Assembly (NCBI GenBank): GCA_016706405.1
Contig: JADJJT010000001.1
Span: 1,628,004 to 1,692,003, forward strand
From: Sphingobacteriales bacterium
Lineage (GTDB): Bacteria; Bacteroidota; Bacteroidia; Chitinophagales; UBA2359
DNA length: 64,000 nt
Direction of reading: 5' to 3'
Shown: positions 27,767 to 37,436 of the stretch, in pieces
Layout of the letters: each line of letters opens with the position of its first letter
Position numbering within the stretch: position 1 is the first letter of the stretch
Position numbers and translations under genes: made by a program
Notes under the pieces: generated by a model
The model's database searches: none
What the model was told of the DNA's origin: nothing
The model's input: only the letters and a program-made list of their open reading frames with translations

Positions 27767-28597
27767 ATGGAAGCCTATATTGAACAATTTGCGGCCATGC
27801 TTAAAACTAAGCGGTATAGTTATAAAACCATCAAAACATATACCAATGCACTTAAGCAGTTTTTTATATTTTTTAAATTAGAAAACCCCGAAAGTGTTAC
27901 ACCCAAAATGATAGAAAATTATATCTGTCAGAAGGTAAATGAAAATAGCCTATCGGCAAGTTATCAAAAACAGTTGGTGGGGGCTATAAAATTTTTTTAT
28001 AGGGAGGTTTTAAATACAGAACTGCCTATTGACCACATCTACCCTAAATGCAAAGAAACTAAACTGCCGGTTGTGTTAAGCCATGAAGAGATAAAAAAAA
28101 TTTTTGACAGTATTACTAATTTAAAACACAAAGCTATTATTACAGGTTTGTATAGTGGTGGTTTGCGTTTGAGCGAAATTATTAATTTAAAAATAAATGA
28201 TATAGATGTTAAAAAAATGACCCTGAAAATAGCGGCAGGTAAAGGAAAAAAAGATAGGGAGGTTATGCTCTCTGAAAAATATTTATTACTACTGCGCGAG
28301 TATTGTAGATTCCATAGACCTAAAACCTGGCTTTTTGAGGGTGCCGACAATAAACAATACTCAACCCGAAGTGTGCAGGCAATTTTTACCAAAGCACTAC
28401 AAGCGGCTAAAATTGAAAAGAAAGCTACCGTTTATGCCTTGCGCCATAGTTTTGCCATGCACTTAATCGAGCACGGTACAGATATTCACTTTGTTCAGGA
28501 GCTATTAGGGCACGAGTCTATAAAAACAACACAAATTTACACCCATTTAACCGACCATTCAAAAGCAAAAATTAAAAGCCCTTTAGATGAGTTGTAA
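27767..28597 (+). CDS. Tyrosine recombinase / site-specific integrase
   Basis: A 276-residue recombinase with an N-terminal SAM-like core-binding domain (residues 1-90) and a C-terminal catalytic domain. Catalytic positions are R134 (GGLRLSEI), K near 159-161 (AAGKGKKDRE), R226 (YALRHSFA), H249 (LLGHESIKTT) and Y258 (IYTH). The first residue of the usual H-x-x-R box is Y223 rather than His, a change tolerated in some family members. It resembles XerC/XerD-like and integron-type recombinases of Bacteroidota. No attC-like array or element boundary is visible nearby, so its substrate is unclear. Confidence 0.9.
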   Translation: MEAYIEQFAAMLKTKRYSYKTIKTYTNALKQFFIFFKLENPESVTPKMIENYICQKVNENSLSASYQKQLVGAIKFFYREVLNTELPIDHIYPKCKETKLPVVLSHEEIKKIFDSITNLKHKAIITGLYSGGLRLSEIINLKINDIDVKKMTLKIAAGKGKKDREVMLSEKYLLLLREYCRFHRPKTWLFEGADNKQYSTRSVQAIFTKALQAAKIEKKATVYALRHSFAMHLIEHGTDIHFVQELLGHESIKTTQIYTHLTDHSKAKIKSPLDEL

Positions 28598-28756
28598 GTA
28601 TTGCAGTTTCCGGATAGTTAGTTAGATAACTGATTGCCAAATATTCCGGATAAACCTTTAGTTTTAACAGCACTATCCGGATATTTTTTGTTCTTCAGAG
28701 TATTGTAATGATATGGCTTTGTAACCATACTAGGCCAGATATTAATTAAAATGGCG

Positions 28757-28764
28757 TAGCTTTG
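28757..28764 (+). promoter_or_regulatory. Candidate -7 promoter element of aroE
   Basis: TAGCTTTG matches TAnnTTTG, 29 bases before the aroE ATG. Confidence 0.4.
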
Positions 28765-28793
28765 TTTGTAGTGCAGTTCTTTGCGCTTGTATT

Positions 28794-29576
28794 ATGTCTT
28801 TAATTACCCACCTTTATGGCTTAGTTGGATACCCTCTGAGTCATTCGTTTTCAGGAAAATATTTTGCCGAAAAATTTGCCGCCCAAGGGCTACATCATTG
28901 CGCCTACAATTTATTTGAGCTAAATAATATTACCAACCTTGCTAATGTTTTGGCTCAAAATCCTAATTTGTGCGGTTTTAACGTTAGCATACCATATAAA
29001 CAGGCTATTTTATCGTATTTAAACCAAATTAGCGCGCAGGCAAAACAAATTGGCGCAGTAAATGTAGTGGCGGTTGTCAATAACAATCAGCAAAGGCAGT
29101 TAAATGGCTATAATACCGATGCCGACGGTTTTAAACAAGCACTTTTGCCCTTCTTAAAGCCAAGCCGCTACCCTGCACGAGCCTTAATTTTAGGCACAGG
29201 TGGCAGTATGTTGGCAGTTAAGTTTGCCTTACAAAGTTTAGGTATAGCGGTAAGTTTTGCCACGCGCTCGCTAAAAAACAGCCATAGTCCCAACAATACT
29301 TTTTTATATACACAATTAACTCCTGATATTGTAGCCAAGCATTTACTAATTGTAAATACTACGCCTTTAGGCATGCACCCTCACCTACAAACCTGCCCTA
29401 ATATACCTTACCACGCATTAACACCCAAGCATATTTGCTTTGATTTGGTGTATAATCCGGCGCAAACCGTTTTTTTACATAAGGCGCAAGAAATGGGGGC
29501 AACCGCTTGTAACGGTTTATCTATGCTGCAAAACCAAGCCGAGCTAAGCTGGCAAATTTGGCAAGAATATGCATAG
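28794..29576 (+). CDS. aroE: Shikimate dehydrogenase AroE
   Basis: AroE reduces 3-dehydroshikimate to shikimate with NADPH in aromatic amino acid synthesis. The substrate-binding start GLVGYPLSHSFSGKYF, the catalytic Lys in NVSIPYKQAI, the NTDADGFKQA stretch, the nucleotide-binding ILGTGGSMLAVKFAL and NTTPLGMHP are all present. The length of 260 residues is normal. The usual GAGGAxxA loop reads GTGGSMLA, a minor change. It is a single gene on the plus strand, followed by ppk1 after 144 bp. Confidence 0.95.
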   Translation: MSLITHLYGLVGYPLSHSFSGKYFAEKFAAQGLHHCAYNLFELNNITNLANVLAQNPNLCGFNVSIPYKQAILSYLNQISAQAKQIGAVNVVAVVNNNQQRQLNGYNTDADGFKQALLPFLKPSRYPARALILGTGGSMLAVKFALQSLGIAVSFATRSLKNSHSPNNTFLYTQLTPDIVAKHLLIVNTTPLGMHPHLQTCPNIPYHALTPKHICFDLVYNPAQTVFLHKAQEMGATACNGLSMLQNQAELSWQIWQEYA

Positions 29577-29720
29577 CATTATTTTTTATTCCTTATGTTA
29601 GACAAACGTTTTATGTTATAGCCATAATATTAAATTTAAGTTAAACTATTTATTTGAACTGCCTATTTGAAAACAAAATATCGTACCTTGCACCTTAATA
29701 AACAAGTAGCTTTGCCCCCT

Positions 29721-31949
29721 ATGCAACCAATATCGCCCGGCTCGCCCCCCTCGTATTTTGCCAGCCTAACACGCCACCAGCGCAAGCGTATTTTAGTAAA
29801 CCGCGAAATTAGCTGGCTTCGCTTTAACGAAAAAGTTTTACAAGAGGCGGCAGACCCCAGCGTGCCATTGCCCGTGCGTTTAAAGTTTTTGGGCATTTTC
29901 TCCTCTAATTTAGATGAGTTTTTTAGGGTTAGGGTCGCTTCGCTTAACAGGTTGGTTGAGGTAAATAAACAAGCTAAAGTCGAAATGGACATGAGCCCCA
30001 AAAAAATTCTGCGACAAATAAACAAACAAATATTGGCCATGCAACAGCAATTTGAGGCTATTTACAGCGAAGTTAAAAGCGAGTTGGCCAACGAGCAGGT
30101 TTTTATCGTAAACGAAAACGAGCTTACCCAAGCGCAGGGCTATGTTGTGCGCCAGTTTTTTCATGTAGAAGTCCGGCCATTGTTAGTGCCATTAATGGTT
30201 AGCAGTTTGCGCAAAATTCCCGATTTAAAAGACGGCGTTATTTATTTGGCCATATCGCTGCGAAAATCGGCACACCCAACCCAAAAAGAAATGGCATTAG
30301 TCGAAATACCGTCCGATAAATTGTCGCGTTTCTTTATGTTCGAGCGTTCAAATAATCGCACCTTCGTTATTTTGCTCGACGATGTAATACGGTATTGCCT
30401 AACCGATATGTTCGGTATTTTTGGCTTCGACCAGTGTAGTGCATGGACGATAAAACTTACCAAAGACAGCGAAATGGAACTTGATGCGGATTTGTCGAAA
30501 ACGCAGCTTGAGTTAATAGCATCGGGGGTAAAACAACGCAAACACGGGCAACCGGTGCGCTTTATTTACGACAAACAAATGGACATAGAGGTGCTTAAAC
30601 AATTAGTGGCTAAAATGGGTATTACCGCCGATAATAATATTTTGCCCGGAGGTCGGTACCATAATTTTAAAGATTTTATGAATTTTCCGCTGATACCAAG
30701 TTTGGCGGCAATACTGCCCATGCCACACCGCCCGCTGCCGCATCCGGATATTGACCCGCGCCAAAGTTTATTTTCTTTATTACAAAAAAAAGATATTTTA
30801 CTGCATTACCCATATCAAACTTTTTATCCGGTAATTGATTTTTTGCGCGAAGCAGCCATCGACCCCAAAGTTAAATTTATAAAAGCAACTATTTACAGGG
30901 TAGCGCGCCAGTCGAGCATTATTAATGCACTGCTTAATGCCCAAATGAACGGTAAAAAAGTAACCGTTGTTATTGAACTGCAAGCCCGCTTTGACGAAGA
31001 AGCAAATATTCAATGGACAAATACCATGAAAGAGGCTGGCTTAAACATTATACACGGGCAGTTAGGTTTTAAAATACACAGCAAATTATTATTGGTTGGC
31101 CGCGAAGAATACGATGAGCAAAAACAAAAAAATACCATTAAACTATATGCTAACATAGGTACCGGTAATTTTAACGAACGAACAGCGCAAACCTATTGCG
31201 ACGACAGTTTGCTTACGCAGCACGCAGGCATTACCTCCGAAATTGCCAAAGTATTTAAATTTATAGAAACACAACTTCCCAACCAGCCCGTAGATGCCTA
31301 CCCAGATATTGGCAAATTAGAAAATTTTAAGCACATATTAATATCACCTAAGCATTTATTTAACAAACTAATACAACTTATTGACACCGAAATTGCCCAC
31401 GCTAAAGCCAAAAAACCGGCATATATAATTTTAAAACTTAACGGCCTAAACGACGAAACTATTATTGGTAAACTATACGAAGCATCGAACGCAGGGGTAA
31501 AAATTTGGTTAATTGTGCGCAGTATTTGCTGCTTGGTTCCGGGTGTCGAAAACCACAGTAAAAATATTGAAGCCATTAGTATTGTAGATGAATTTTTAGA
31601 ACACTCGCGCATTTACTACTTTTATAATAACGGCAAAACGCATTGCTATATCGCTTCGGCAGACTGTATGGAACGAAACCTGCACCGCCGCATTGAAGTT
31701 GCCTGCCCAATTTATGACCCACTGCTAAAAAAAGAGCTTGAAACAATATTAACCCTGCAATTGCAAGATAACGTTAAAGCCCGCCTACAAAATTATCCGG
31801 ATTTACCCCCCAATGGCTATGTGCGCAATGGACTTGAGCCTACCCGCTCGCAACACGCCATATTGCACTTTTTTAACCAACTGTTAAAAGGCAATGTCCA
31901 ATATAAAGCCCTACCCTTTGAACAATTAAATAAACTTGTAAATATATAA
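29721..31949 (+). CDS. ppk1: Polyphosphate kinase 1
   Basis: Ppk1 polymerises the gamma-phosphate of ATP into polyphosphate and can run in reverse. The protein is 742 residues from the ATG at 29,721. The frame opens earlier at a TTG at 29,667 (760 residues), but the ATG agrees better with the conserved N-terminus (VNREISWLRFNEKVLQEA). The phosphorylated His is H453 in GFKIHSKLLLVGRE, and the second catalytic His is H641 in KTHCYIASADCMERNLHRR. Other conserved parts are KATIYRVARQS and NIGTGNFNERTA. The ppx gene follows after 21 bp, so the two are an operon for polyphosphate turnover. Confidence 0.96.
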   Translation: MQPISPGSPPSYFASLTRHQRKRILVNREISWLRFNEKVLQEAADPSVPLPVRLKFLGIFSSNLDEFFRVRVASLNRLVEVNKQAKVEMDMSPKKILRQINKQILAMQQQFEAIYSEVKSELANEQVFIVNENELTQAQGYVVRQFFHVEVRPLLVPLMVSSLRKIPDLKDGVIYLAISLRKSAHPTQKEMALVEIPSDKLSRFFMFERSNNRTFVILLDDVIRYCLTDMFGIFGFDQCSAWTIKLTKDSEMELDADLSKTQLELIASGVKQRKHGQPVRFIYDKQMDIEVLKQLVAKMGITADNNILPGGRYHNFKDFMNFPLIPSLAAILPMPHRPLPHPDIDPRQSLFSLLQKKDILLHYPYQTFYPVIDFLREAAIDPKVKFIKATIYRVARQSSIINALLNAQMNGKKVTVVIELQARFDEEANIQWTNTMKEAGLNIIHGQLGFKIHSKLLLVGREEYDEQKQKNTIKLYANIGTGNFNERTAQTYCDDSLLTQHAGITSEIAKVFKFIETQLPNQPVDAYPDIGKLENFKHILISPKHLFNKLIQLIDTEIAHAKAKKPAYIILKLNGLNDETIIGKLYEASNAGVKIWLIVRSICCLVPGVENHSKNIEAISIVDEFLEHSRIYYFYNNGKTHCYIASADCMERNLHRRIEVACPIYDPLLKKELETILTLQLQDNVKARLQNYPDLPPNGYVRNGLEPTRSQHAILHFFNQLLKGNVQYKALPFEQLNKLVNI

Positions 31950-31970
31950 GCAATATACACCGTATTTATT

Positions 31971-32927
31971 ATGAAACTTGCCGCCGTTGATATTGGCTCG
32001 AATGCAGTACGCTTGTTAGTGGCCGAACTTAGCATAGCCGATAAAAAAAAACCTACCGAAATTAAAAATAAGAAATTAAAAATGTACCGGATTCCTGTTC
32101 GCTTGGGTGTAGATACATTTTCGGGCGGGCATATAAGCCTTTCAAAAATAGACCAGCTTTGCAAATCCCTCGAAGCATTTAGGTTAATTGCCGAGGTGTA
32201 CGAAGTACAGGACTGGGCAATTTGTGCTACATCGGCACTGCGCGAGGCTACCAATGCGCGCCAGGTTGCCGATGTGGTTAAGCAGCGCACAGGCTTAAAC
32301 ATACAATTAATTGACGGCGACTCGGAGGCTGCACTTATTTTATCGAACAAACTATTTACTATGGATATTTTAGACCACCGCTTCAGTCACTTATATGTTG
32401 ATGTTGGAGGCGGTAGCACCGAGGTTTCCTTAGTGAGTTTGCGCGGTATTGCGGCTTCAAAGTCGTTTAAAATTGGCACTATCCGGATGTTTCAGAACCA
32501 CGTAGCTCCACAAGAGTGGCAAGCCTTAACCCAATGGTTGGTACATACTATAAAACCTAAAAAACCTTTATCAATAATCGGCTCGGGGGGCAATATTAAT
32601 AGGCTTTTCAAAATTTCTGAAAGCCATAAAGGGCAACCTTTGCCTTACCGCTACTTAAAACAAGAGTATAACCTGTTAGCACCCCTTAGCATTGAAGAGC
32701 GGGTAACCCTGCAAGACCTTACCCCTGACCGCGCTGAAGTAATTGTTCCGGCCTTAGAAATATTTTTGCATATCATGGAAAAAACAGGTATTACCCAAGT
32801 TATGGTTCCTAAAATTGGCCTTTCAGATGGCATTGTTTTAACCCTTTTTCAACAAAAAATGGGTATGATACAGCCAATAATACAAAGCGCAGCTTTAAAG
32901 CAGGATAATGGGTTTAAAGACTTGTAA
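31971..32927 (+). CDS. ppx: Ppx/GppA-family exopolyphosphatase
   Basis: A 318-residue member of the ASKHA phosphatase superfamily. The phosphate-1 loop AVDIGSNAVRLLVAE and the second loop VDVGGGSTEVSLV are intact, and GSGGNINRLFKIS is the adenosine-type motif. It removes terminal phosphate from polyphosphate or hydrolyses pppGpp; the position directly after ppk1 favours polyphosphate. The shorter form without the extra C-terminal domains of E. coli Ppx is common in Bacteroidota. Confidence 0.93.
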   Translation: MKLAAVDIGSNAVRLLVAELSIADKKKPTEIKNKKLKMYRIPVRLGVDTFSGGHISLSKIDQLCKSLEAFRLIAEVYEVQDWAICATSALREATNARQVADVVKQRTGLNIQLIDGDSEAALILSNKLFTMDILDHRFSHLYVDVGGGSTEVSLVSLRGIAASKSFKIGTIRMFQNHVAPQEWQALTQWLVHTIKPKKPLSIIGSGGNINRLFKISESHKGQPLPYRYLKQEYNLLAPLSIEERVTLQDLTPDRAEVIVPALEIFLHIMEKTGITQVMVPKIGLSDGIVLTLFQQKMGMIQPIIQSAALKQDNGFKDL

Positions 32928-32950
32928 ATTCTGTACTCATACAGTTTTAT

Positions 32951-32990
32951 AAAAAAAAACCGCCTTTTACAATTCTGGTAAAAAGCGGTT
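32951..32990 (-). terminator. Rho-independent terminator for the Crp/Fnr gene
   Basis: Stem arms at 32,958-32,970 (AACCGCCTTTTAC) and 32,978-32,990 with one mismatch and a 7-base loop. On the minus strand the stem is followed by a T-run (32,957 to 32,951), so it ends transcripts of the regulator at 33,093-33,791. It may also slow ppx transcripts arriving from the other side. Confidence 0.75.
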
Positions 32991-33092
32991 CTATTATTTA
33001 ACTTTACGGCTTAACTCGGAAGCACACCTTTATAATATATATAATATAATTAAGGTTTAACAACCAAATACAATGTAAAAAATAATTTTGTA

Positions 33093-33791
33093 CTACTGCA
33101 GTGCCATTGATTCAAGTTTTTGTATATTGCGAATAAGTAAACGGTGGCGGTTAAAATAAACCAAATTGCTTTTGCGCATCTCGTTTAAAATTGTGGTTGC
33201 CGTTTGCCTTGATGTGTCGGTAAGTTGTGCAATTTCTTTATGGGTATAAAACTGGCTTATTAATATTTCATAACCGATGGCGCGACCATAATCGTGTGCT
33301 ATATCAACAATAAACTGTAGCACCCGGTTTCGGGCATTTTTAAAAACCAACATCTCAAGGCGTTGTTGTGTTTTTTGTATTTTTGAACCTAACCAGTTCA
33401 TTAATAAATTGGCAAATGAGGCATCGCTGGCAATACGATCGCGTATATCTTGTACCGATATTACATACAGTTGTGTTTGTTCGAGGGCCTGGGCAGTTTC
33501 ATTTCGCATTTGGCTGTTGTAAATGGCCGATTCGCCAAAAATTTCGTTGCTTATCAATATTGCCTTAATTATTTCGCGCCCATCATCAGAGTGGTTGCTT
33601 AATTTTACACGCCCTTCTTTAATAATGAAAATGTTGTTTGCTTGCTGATTATTTAAAAAAATGGTTTCGCCTCTTTTAAATTGTAGCGTGGCGGTAAAAC
33701 TTAAATCGTTTAGTAAAATATCGGCAAGACTTGGCTGGGCTGGGGCAGCCGCTGTGGCGTTGCTTACAAATGATGAATTAGCGGGTTGCAT
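33093..33791 (-). CDS. Crp/Fnr-family transcriptional regulator
   Basis: A 232-residue protein with an N-terminal cyclic-nucleotide-binding-like beta-barrel (FKRGETIFLNNQQANNIFII, GEIFGESAIYN-type residues) and a C-terminal Crp winged helix-turn-helix (YTHKEIAQLTDTSRQTATTI). There are no cysteines to bind an Fe-S cluster, so it is not an oxygen-sensing FNR. The effector is unknown. It is a single-gene unit that ends at a good terminator (32,951-32,990). No target genes can be assigned from the window. Confidence 0.92.
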   Translation of the reverse strand: MQPANSSFVSNATAAAPAQPSLADILLNDLSFTATLQFKRGETIFLNNQQANNIFIIKEGRVKLSNHSDDGREIIKAILISNEIFGESAIYNSQMRNETAQALEQTQLYVISVQDIRDRIASDASFANLLMNWLGSKIQKTQQRLEMLVFKNARNRVLQFIVDIAHDYGRAIGYEILISQFYTHKEIAQLTDTSRQTATTILNEMRKSNLVYFNRHRLLIRNIQKLESMALQ

Positions 33792-34253
33792 GACGTTTAA
33801 TAATTAGTGCAAAGGTGCAAATGAGTAAAATTGTTTTTATAATTAGAAGAGACGGGTAAAACTTGGGTTGGATGTAATAGACTGAAATGAGGGAATGATA
33901 TTGCGTTTTGTAGTGCAAAAATATTTTGTTTTGTTAGCCCATAAAAGTACATTTTTTTTGCTTTTTCGGAAGTTTTCAAACATAAAATATAATAGTTTTT
34001 GAACAGCATTTTTTATAAATGATTGGTTATCAGCGTGTTATGATGCGTAAAATGATTTTAAAAAGATTATTTTCCGCACTTTTATCGACAAAGTGAATAA
34101 ATTTTCATTTACTTCCGGATAAAAAATAAAATACTTCCGGAAACAAGCTTTTCCGGAAACACAAAAAAATCATACAGATGTATAACGCTGGTATTTATTA
34201 AAGCACAAAATCTTTGCAAAACAAGGCGCTGCTTAGGTAGTGCCTTTTAATTG
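33792..34253. other. Gene-free stretch upstream of the Crp/Fnr gene
   Basis: About 460 bp of AT-rich DNA. It contains three TCCGGA palindromes clustered at 34,114, 34,136 and 34,152. The only frame (minus, 33,797-34,009) has no family resemblance and no promoter, and I do not call it a gene. Confidence 0.5.
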
Positions 34254-35129
34254 CTACCAAATATAGGTCAAACTTTCGGTATTAAGCCACCCCTCGCGCA
34301 GGTCGGGGAGTTGCACTTGTGCCCATCCCTCAGATTGTGCTTTTACCGTTAATTTAATACCTGCCGACAAGGTGTCTATGGGGGTAGCATTAGGGTTTGG
34401 ATTGTCATTGAGGGGGGTATTATTTTGCATCACAATAGCTTCGGAATGGTTTACCTCAAAACGGTAGCGAGCCCAGGTGCACAATAAAAAAACCACCGAA
34501 ACAACAAGCAAAGCCAAAACTGTTTGCTGTTTTTTAGGTGAAATTATACTTACCCTGCTCTTATTATTTTTATTCCGGATAACAATTAAAAGGGCAGCCC
34601 AAATTGTTAATAAGGCTAATCCTGCCCAAACATCGGCAGGCAATAGGTTGTAAACGGCAGCCGACCATTGGCTATAAAACGGAGGGGGTAGTTGGACAAT
34701 TGGTTTTTCAATTAGTGTTTGTGCAAATTGTAAGTTGTGGGCTATATCGGCATTGTTAGGCTGGGCGCGTAATGCCCGCTGATACCACAAAATAGCTTGC
34801 CCTGGTTGCTTAAGCTGGCAATAAATATTACCTAAATTATATGGTATATCTCCGCCTACAAATCCTTGCTTTAGTAAACGCTGGTAATGGGTTAAAGCCT
34901 CTTCATATTTTCCGGCGGCATAAGCATCGTTTCCGGCCTGCATGGCAATTCGCCAATCAAATAATTCGGTTTTAACATTCTTATTATTAACGCTATCGTT
35001 AAGTGGTGCCGAGGCGTTAGTTTGGCTGGCACCTAAGGGTAAAATAAGGCTGCCTAACAAAAACAACAACAAGCCTATTACAAGCAAGTAAAACCTAAAT
35101 TGGTGTATAATATAAACTTGTTTTTTCAT
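34254..35129 (-). CDS. BatE-like TPR and SH3-domain membrane protein
   Basis: The 291-residue protein has an N-terminal hydrophobic segment (FYLLVIGLLLFLLGSLIL), two or three tetratricopeptide repeats (residues about 60-135: NDAYAAGKYEEALTHYQRLL, PYNLGNIYCQLKQPGQAILW), two membrane segments (about 165-185 and 205-225) and a C-terminal bacterial SH3 domain that ends with LPDLREGWLNTESLTYIW. This order is typical of BatE proteins of the Bacteroidota aerotolerance operon. The other bat genes are not next to it. It shares its orientation and a 53-bp gap with the gene upstream (35,183-35,602). Confidence 0.8.
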   Translation of the reverse strand: MKKQVYIIHQFRFYLLVIGLLLFLLGSLILPLGASQTNASAPLNDSVNNKNVKTELFDWRIAMQAGNDAYAAGKYEEALTHYQRLLKQGFVGGDIPYNLGNIYCQLKQPGQAILWYQRALRAQPNNADIAHNLQFAQTLIEKPIVQLPPPFYSQWSAAVYNLLPADVWAGLALLTIWAALLIVIRNKNNKSRVSIISPKKQQTVLALLVVSVVFLLCTWARYRFEVNHSEAIVMQNNTPLNDNPNPNATPIDTLSAGIKLTVKAQSEGWAQVQLPDLREGWLNTESLTYIW

Positions 35130-35182
35130 GCGGCAAAGAACTTAACCTAATGCTTGTATTTGTAATAACAGCAAAACAGGCC

Positions 35183-35602
35183 TTAATTTTTTCCTTTTTT
35201 ATGTTTACAACCTATTCTCCTTTTTTTCTTTTTTTCCGTTTTCTTTTGGGCAGGGTTGGGCTCTTCGCCGGCGGCATAAATACTACGAACTAACAAAGGT
35301 GTGCCGATAGCCCGCACATTGGGTGGTATTGAGCCAATTACACCAGTAACCGTTACCTCTAAATTAGGTTTTTGGTATTTAGCCGGTAGTTCGGTAGTAG
35401 GGTTATACCGGGCATTTTGATTGTCAACGGGCACTAATACGTGTTTTTCGGCTACTATTTGCACCGTACACTTTACTTGGTTTAAGTAGCCCACCGAGTC
35501 AATATTGCCTCCGGCAGCCTGAGCCTTTAAATTAAAGGTCAGCGCCCAGTTGGCAATAAAACATAGTACTACAAGCGCAAAAGCTCTAAAAATAGTTTTC
35601 AT
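35183..35602 (-). CDS. Secreted protein of unknown function with a basic tail
   Basis: A 139-residue protein with a signal peptide (ending near NLKAQA). The middle has a beta-rich section (CTVQIVAEKHVLVPVDNQNA), and the C-terminus is a strongly basic tail rich in lysine (KKTEKKKKRRIGCKHKKGKN). No family is recognised. It is upstream of the BatE-like gene and may form a two-gene unit with it. Confidence 0.65.
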   Translation of the reverse strand: MKTIFRAFALVVLCFIANWALTFNLKAQAAGGNIDSVGYLNQVKCTVQIVAEKHVLVPVDNQNARYNPTTELPAKYQKPNLEVTVTGVIGSIPPNVRAIGTPLLVRSIYAAGEEPNPAQKKTEKKKKRRIGCKHKKGKN

Positions 35603-36111
35603 GGATTATGGATGATAAAATAAAATAAACGGCAATATTGTGCCACCCCTGAAATAGACAACAAATAGTTTGCAAAGATACAACAAGCCATTAAAAAATT
35701 TATCCGGATGCTTTAGATGAATACTCCTTTTAAATAAAACTTATCTCGCGTTCATGCAACGCTTGCAAAGCCAATAACGTCATTCACAACTTAGCCTGCG
35801 AAGTCAAATTAATAGATTGATGTTTTTTGATTTAAAAAAATACTACCTTTGCTAGGCAAATTTAAAGTACTATTTGGTTTTTTCCGGAAAAAACACCATT
35901 TTTGCATAGCATAAGCATCTTATTAACACAATTACCGTTACTTTAACGAGTTAGTTTTACACCTAATTGCCCCGGATGGGCTTTATCCGTAGTTATTTTA
36001 GCCAAACACGTTCATTTTTTTTAAAAAAAATGTTTGATGTTTGTCGGGGTTTTTTTATTTATGTGTTAAATTAATTTGTTTACTGTAAACGTTATTGTAT
36101 CATTCAACATT
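35603..36111. other. Gene-free stretch upstream of porV
   Basis: About 510 bp between divergent genes. A perfect -7 element TACCTTTG lies near 35,845 on the plus strand, and a 20-bp AT-rich perfect palindrome sits at 36,013-36,032. Two TCCGGA copies occur at 35,703 and 35,883. No RNA gene or ORF was recognised. Confidence 0.5.
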
Positions 36112-37317
36112 ATGATGAATTTTTGTAAATTTTGTTGCTGTTTTTTAGCAACCGTTTTTGCCTTGGTTTTAACAATGCCCGCGCAAGCACAAATTGGAAC
36201 AGGCGACACTAACGGCAGCGACAGCCTTAGTTGTTCAAATATTGTAGGCACGGCAATACCTTTTTTGCGTATTAACCCCGATGCTGCTACAGGCGGTTTG
36301 GGCGAGGCCGGCATTGCCACTATGCCAAACGCTGCGGCTATATACCACAATGCTTCAAAATTGGCATTTATTGACAACCAAGCCGGCCTAACGCTATCAT
36401 ACACCCCTTGGCTAAAACAATTAGTTGATGACATTTTTATAGCGCATCTTGCCGGATATTACAAAGCCGATAAACTGCAATCATTAGGGCTTTCGTTGCG
36501 GTATTTTTCGTTGGGCAATATAACCTTTACCGATATTGGCGGCAATATTACCGGACAATATAACCCAAATGAGTTTGCCATTGACGTGGCTTATGCTCGC
36601 AAACTTAGCAACGATTTTGGTATGGGTATAACCCTTAAATACATCCGCTCCGACCTAGCAAAAGGACAGGAAATTAACTCGGGTAATATTGCACGTGCCG
36701 CCCAAGCCGCCGCCGCCGATATCTCTATGTTTTACCGCAAAAAAGCAAACTGGTTTGGCCAGGGCAACCAGCTTAATATAGGTGCAGCACTTACTAATAT
36801 TGGCAACAAAGTATCGTACTCCGAAGAAAATGTAAAAGATTTTATACCCATTAACTTAGGTGTTGCCGCCGCCCTAAATACCGAAATTGACGACCATAAC
36901 AGCATTTTGTTTACTACCGAAATAAACAAACTAATGACGCCTACCCCTACCGCCGAATTAGCCGGCGGCGACCCAAACGTCCCCGACTGGAAAGAAAAAT
37001 CACTGTTAAGTGGTATGTTTGGCTCGTTTAGCGATGCACCCGACGGTGCCGGCGAAGAACTTTCAGAGCTTATGTACTCAGTAGGTCTTGAGTATTTGTA
37101 TAATAAACAATTTGCCTTACGTGCCGGCCATTTTAACGAAAGCAAATGTAAAGGCAACCGCAAATATTTTACCCTTGGTTTGGGCTTAAAATACAGTGTT
37201 TTTGGCTTTAATTTTGCCTATATTATTCCAAGCGGTAGCGGCACGCTTAACAGCCCCTTAGATAATACACTTAGGTTTGGCTTTACCTTTGACTTAAATG
37301 ATAAGGACGACAAATAA
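36112..37317 (+). CDS. porV: Type IX secretion outer-membrane protein PorV (LptO)
   Basis: PorV shuttles T9SS cargo from the translocon SprA/Sov to the attachment complex with PorU. The frame can be extended to a TTG at 36,076, but the ATG at 36,112 gives a proper signal peptide (FCCCFLATVFALVLTMPAQA) and 401 residues. The mature start shows the PorV signature VGTAIPFLRINPDAATGGLG followed by EAG and LGLSLRYFSLGNITFTD. The C-terminus forms FadL-like barrel strands. The gene ends at a strong terminator (37,383-37,436). Confidence 0.95.
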   Translation: MMNFCKFCCCFLATVFALVLTMPAQAQIGTGDTNGSDSLSCSNIVGTAIPFLRINPDAATGGLGEAGIATMPNAAAIYHNASKLAFIDNQAGLTLSYTPWLKQLVDDIFIAHLAGYYKADKLQSLGLSLRYFSLGNITFTDIGGNITGQYNPNEFAIDVAYARKLSNDFGMGITLKYIRSDLAKGQEINSGNIARAAQAAAADISMFYRKKANWFGQGNQLNIGAALTNIGNKVSYSEENVKDFIPINLGVAAALNTEIDDHNSILFTTEINKLMTPTPTAELAGGDPNVPDWKEKSLLSGMFGSFSDAPDGAGEELSELMYSVGLEYLYNKQFALRAGHFNESKCKGNRKYFTLGLGLKYSVFGFNFAYIIPSGSGTLNSPLDNTLRFGFTFDLNDKDDK

Positions 37318-37382
37318 TAAAATAATATGGTTAGTTTATATTATTGGTTATGCTTAAGGTGCAATCAATAAATCATACGGCC

Positions 37383-37436
37383 AACTAAACCAAAAACCCA
37401 CTTCGTTTGCGAAGTGGGTTTTTGGTTTAGTTTTTT
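37383..37436 (+). terminator. Strong Rho-independent terminator of porV
   Basis: A perfect 23-bp stem (arms 37,383-37,405 and 37,410-37,432) with a TTTG loop, followed by a T-run to 37,436. It overlaps the last codons of the convergent mnmD gene, whose stop lies at 37,427. Confidence 0.92.

Noticed and set aside
28598..28793. Three TCCGGA copies after the integrase considered as attC-like sites
   Set aside because: They lack the paired core sites and length of attC elements and match the window-wide TCCGGA pattern.
33797..34009. 70-codon minus-strand frame upstream of the Crp/Fnr gene
   Set aside because: No family resemblance, no promoter or ribosome site, and composition like the surrounding non-coding AT-rich DNA.
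36013..36032. 20-bp AT palindrome upstream of porV considered as a terminator
   Set aside because: It is only A/T runs framed by C and G; the following T-run is too far away, and no transcript would need to end there.
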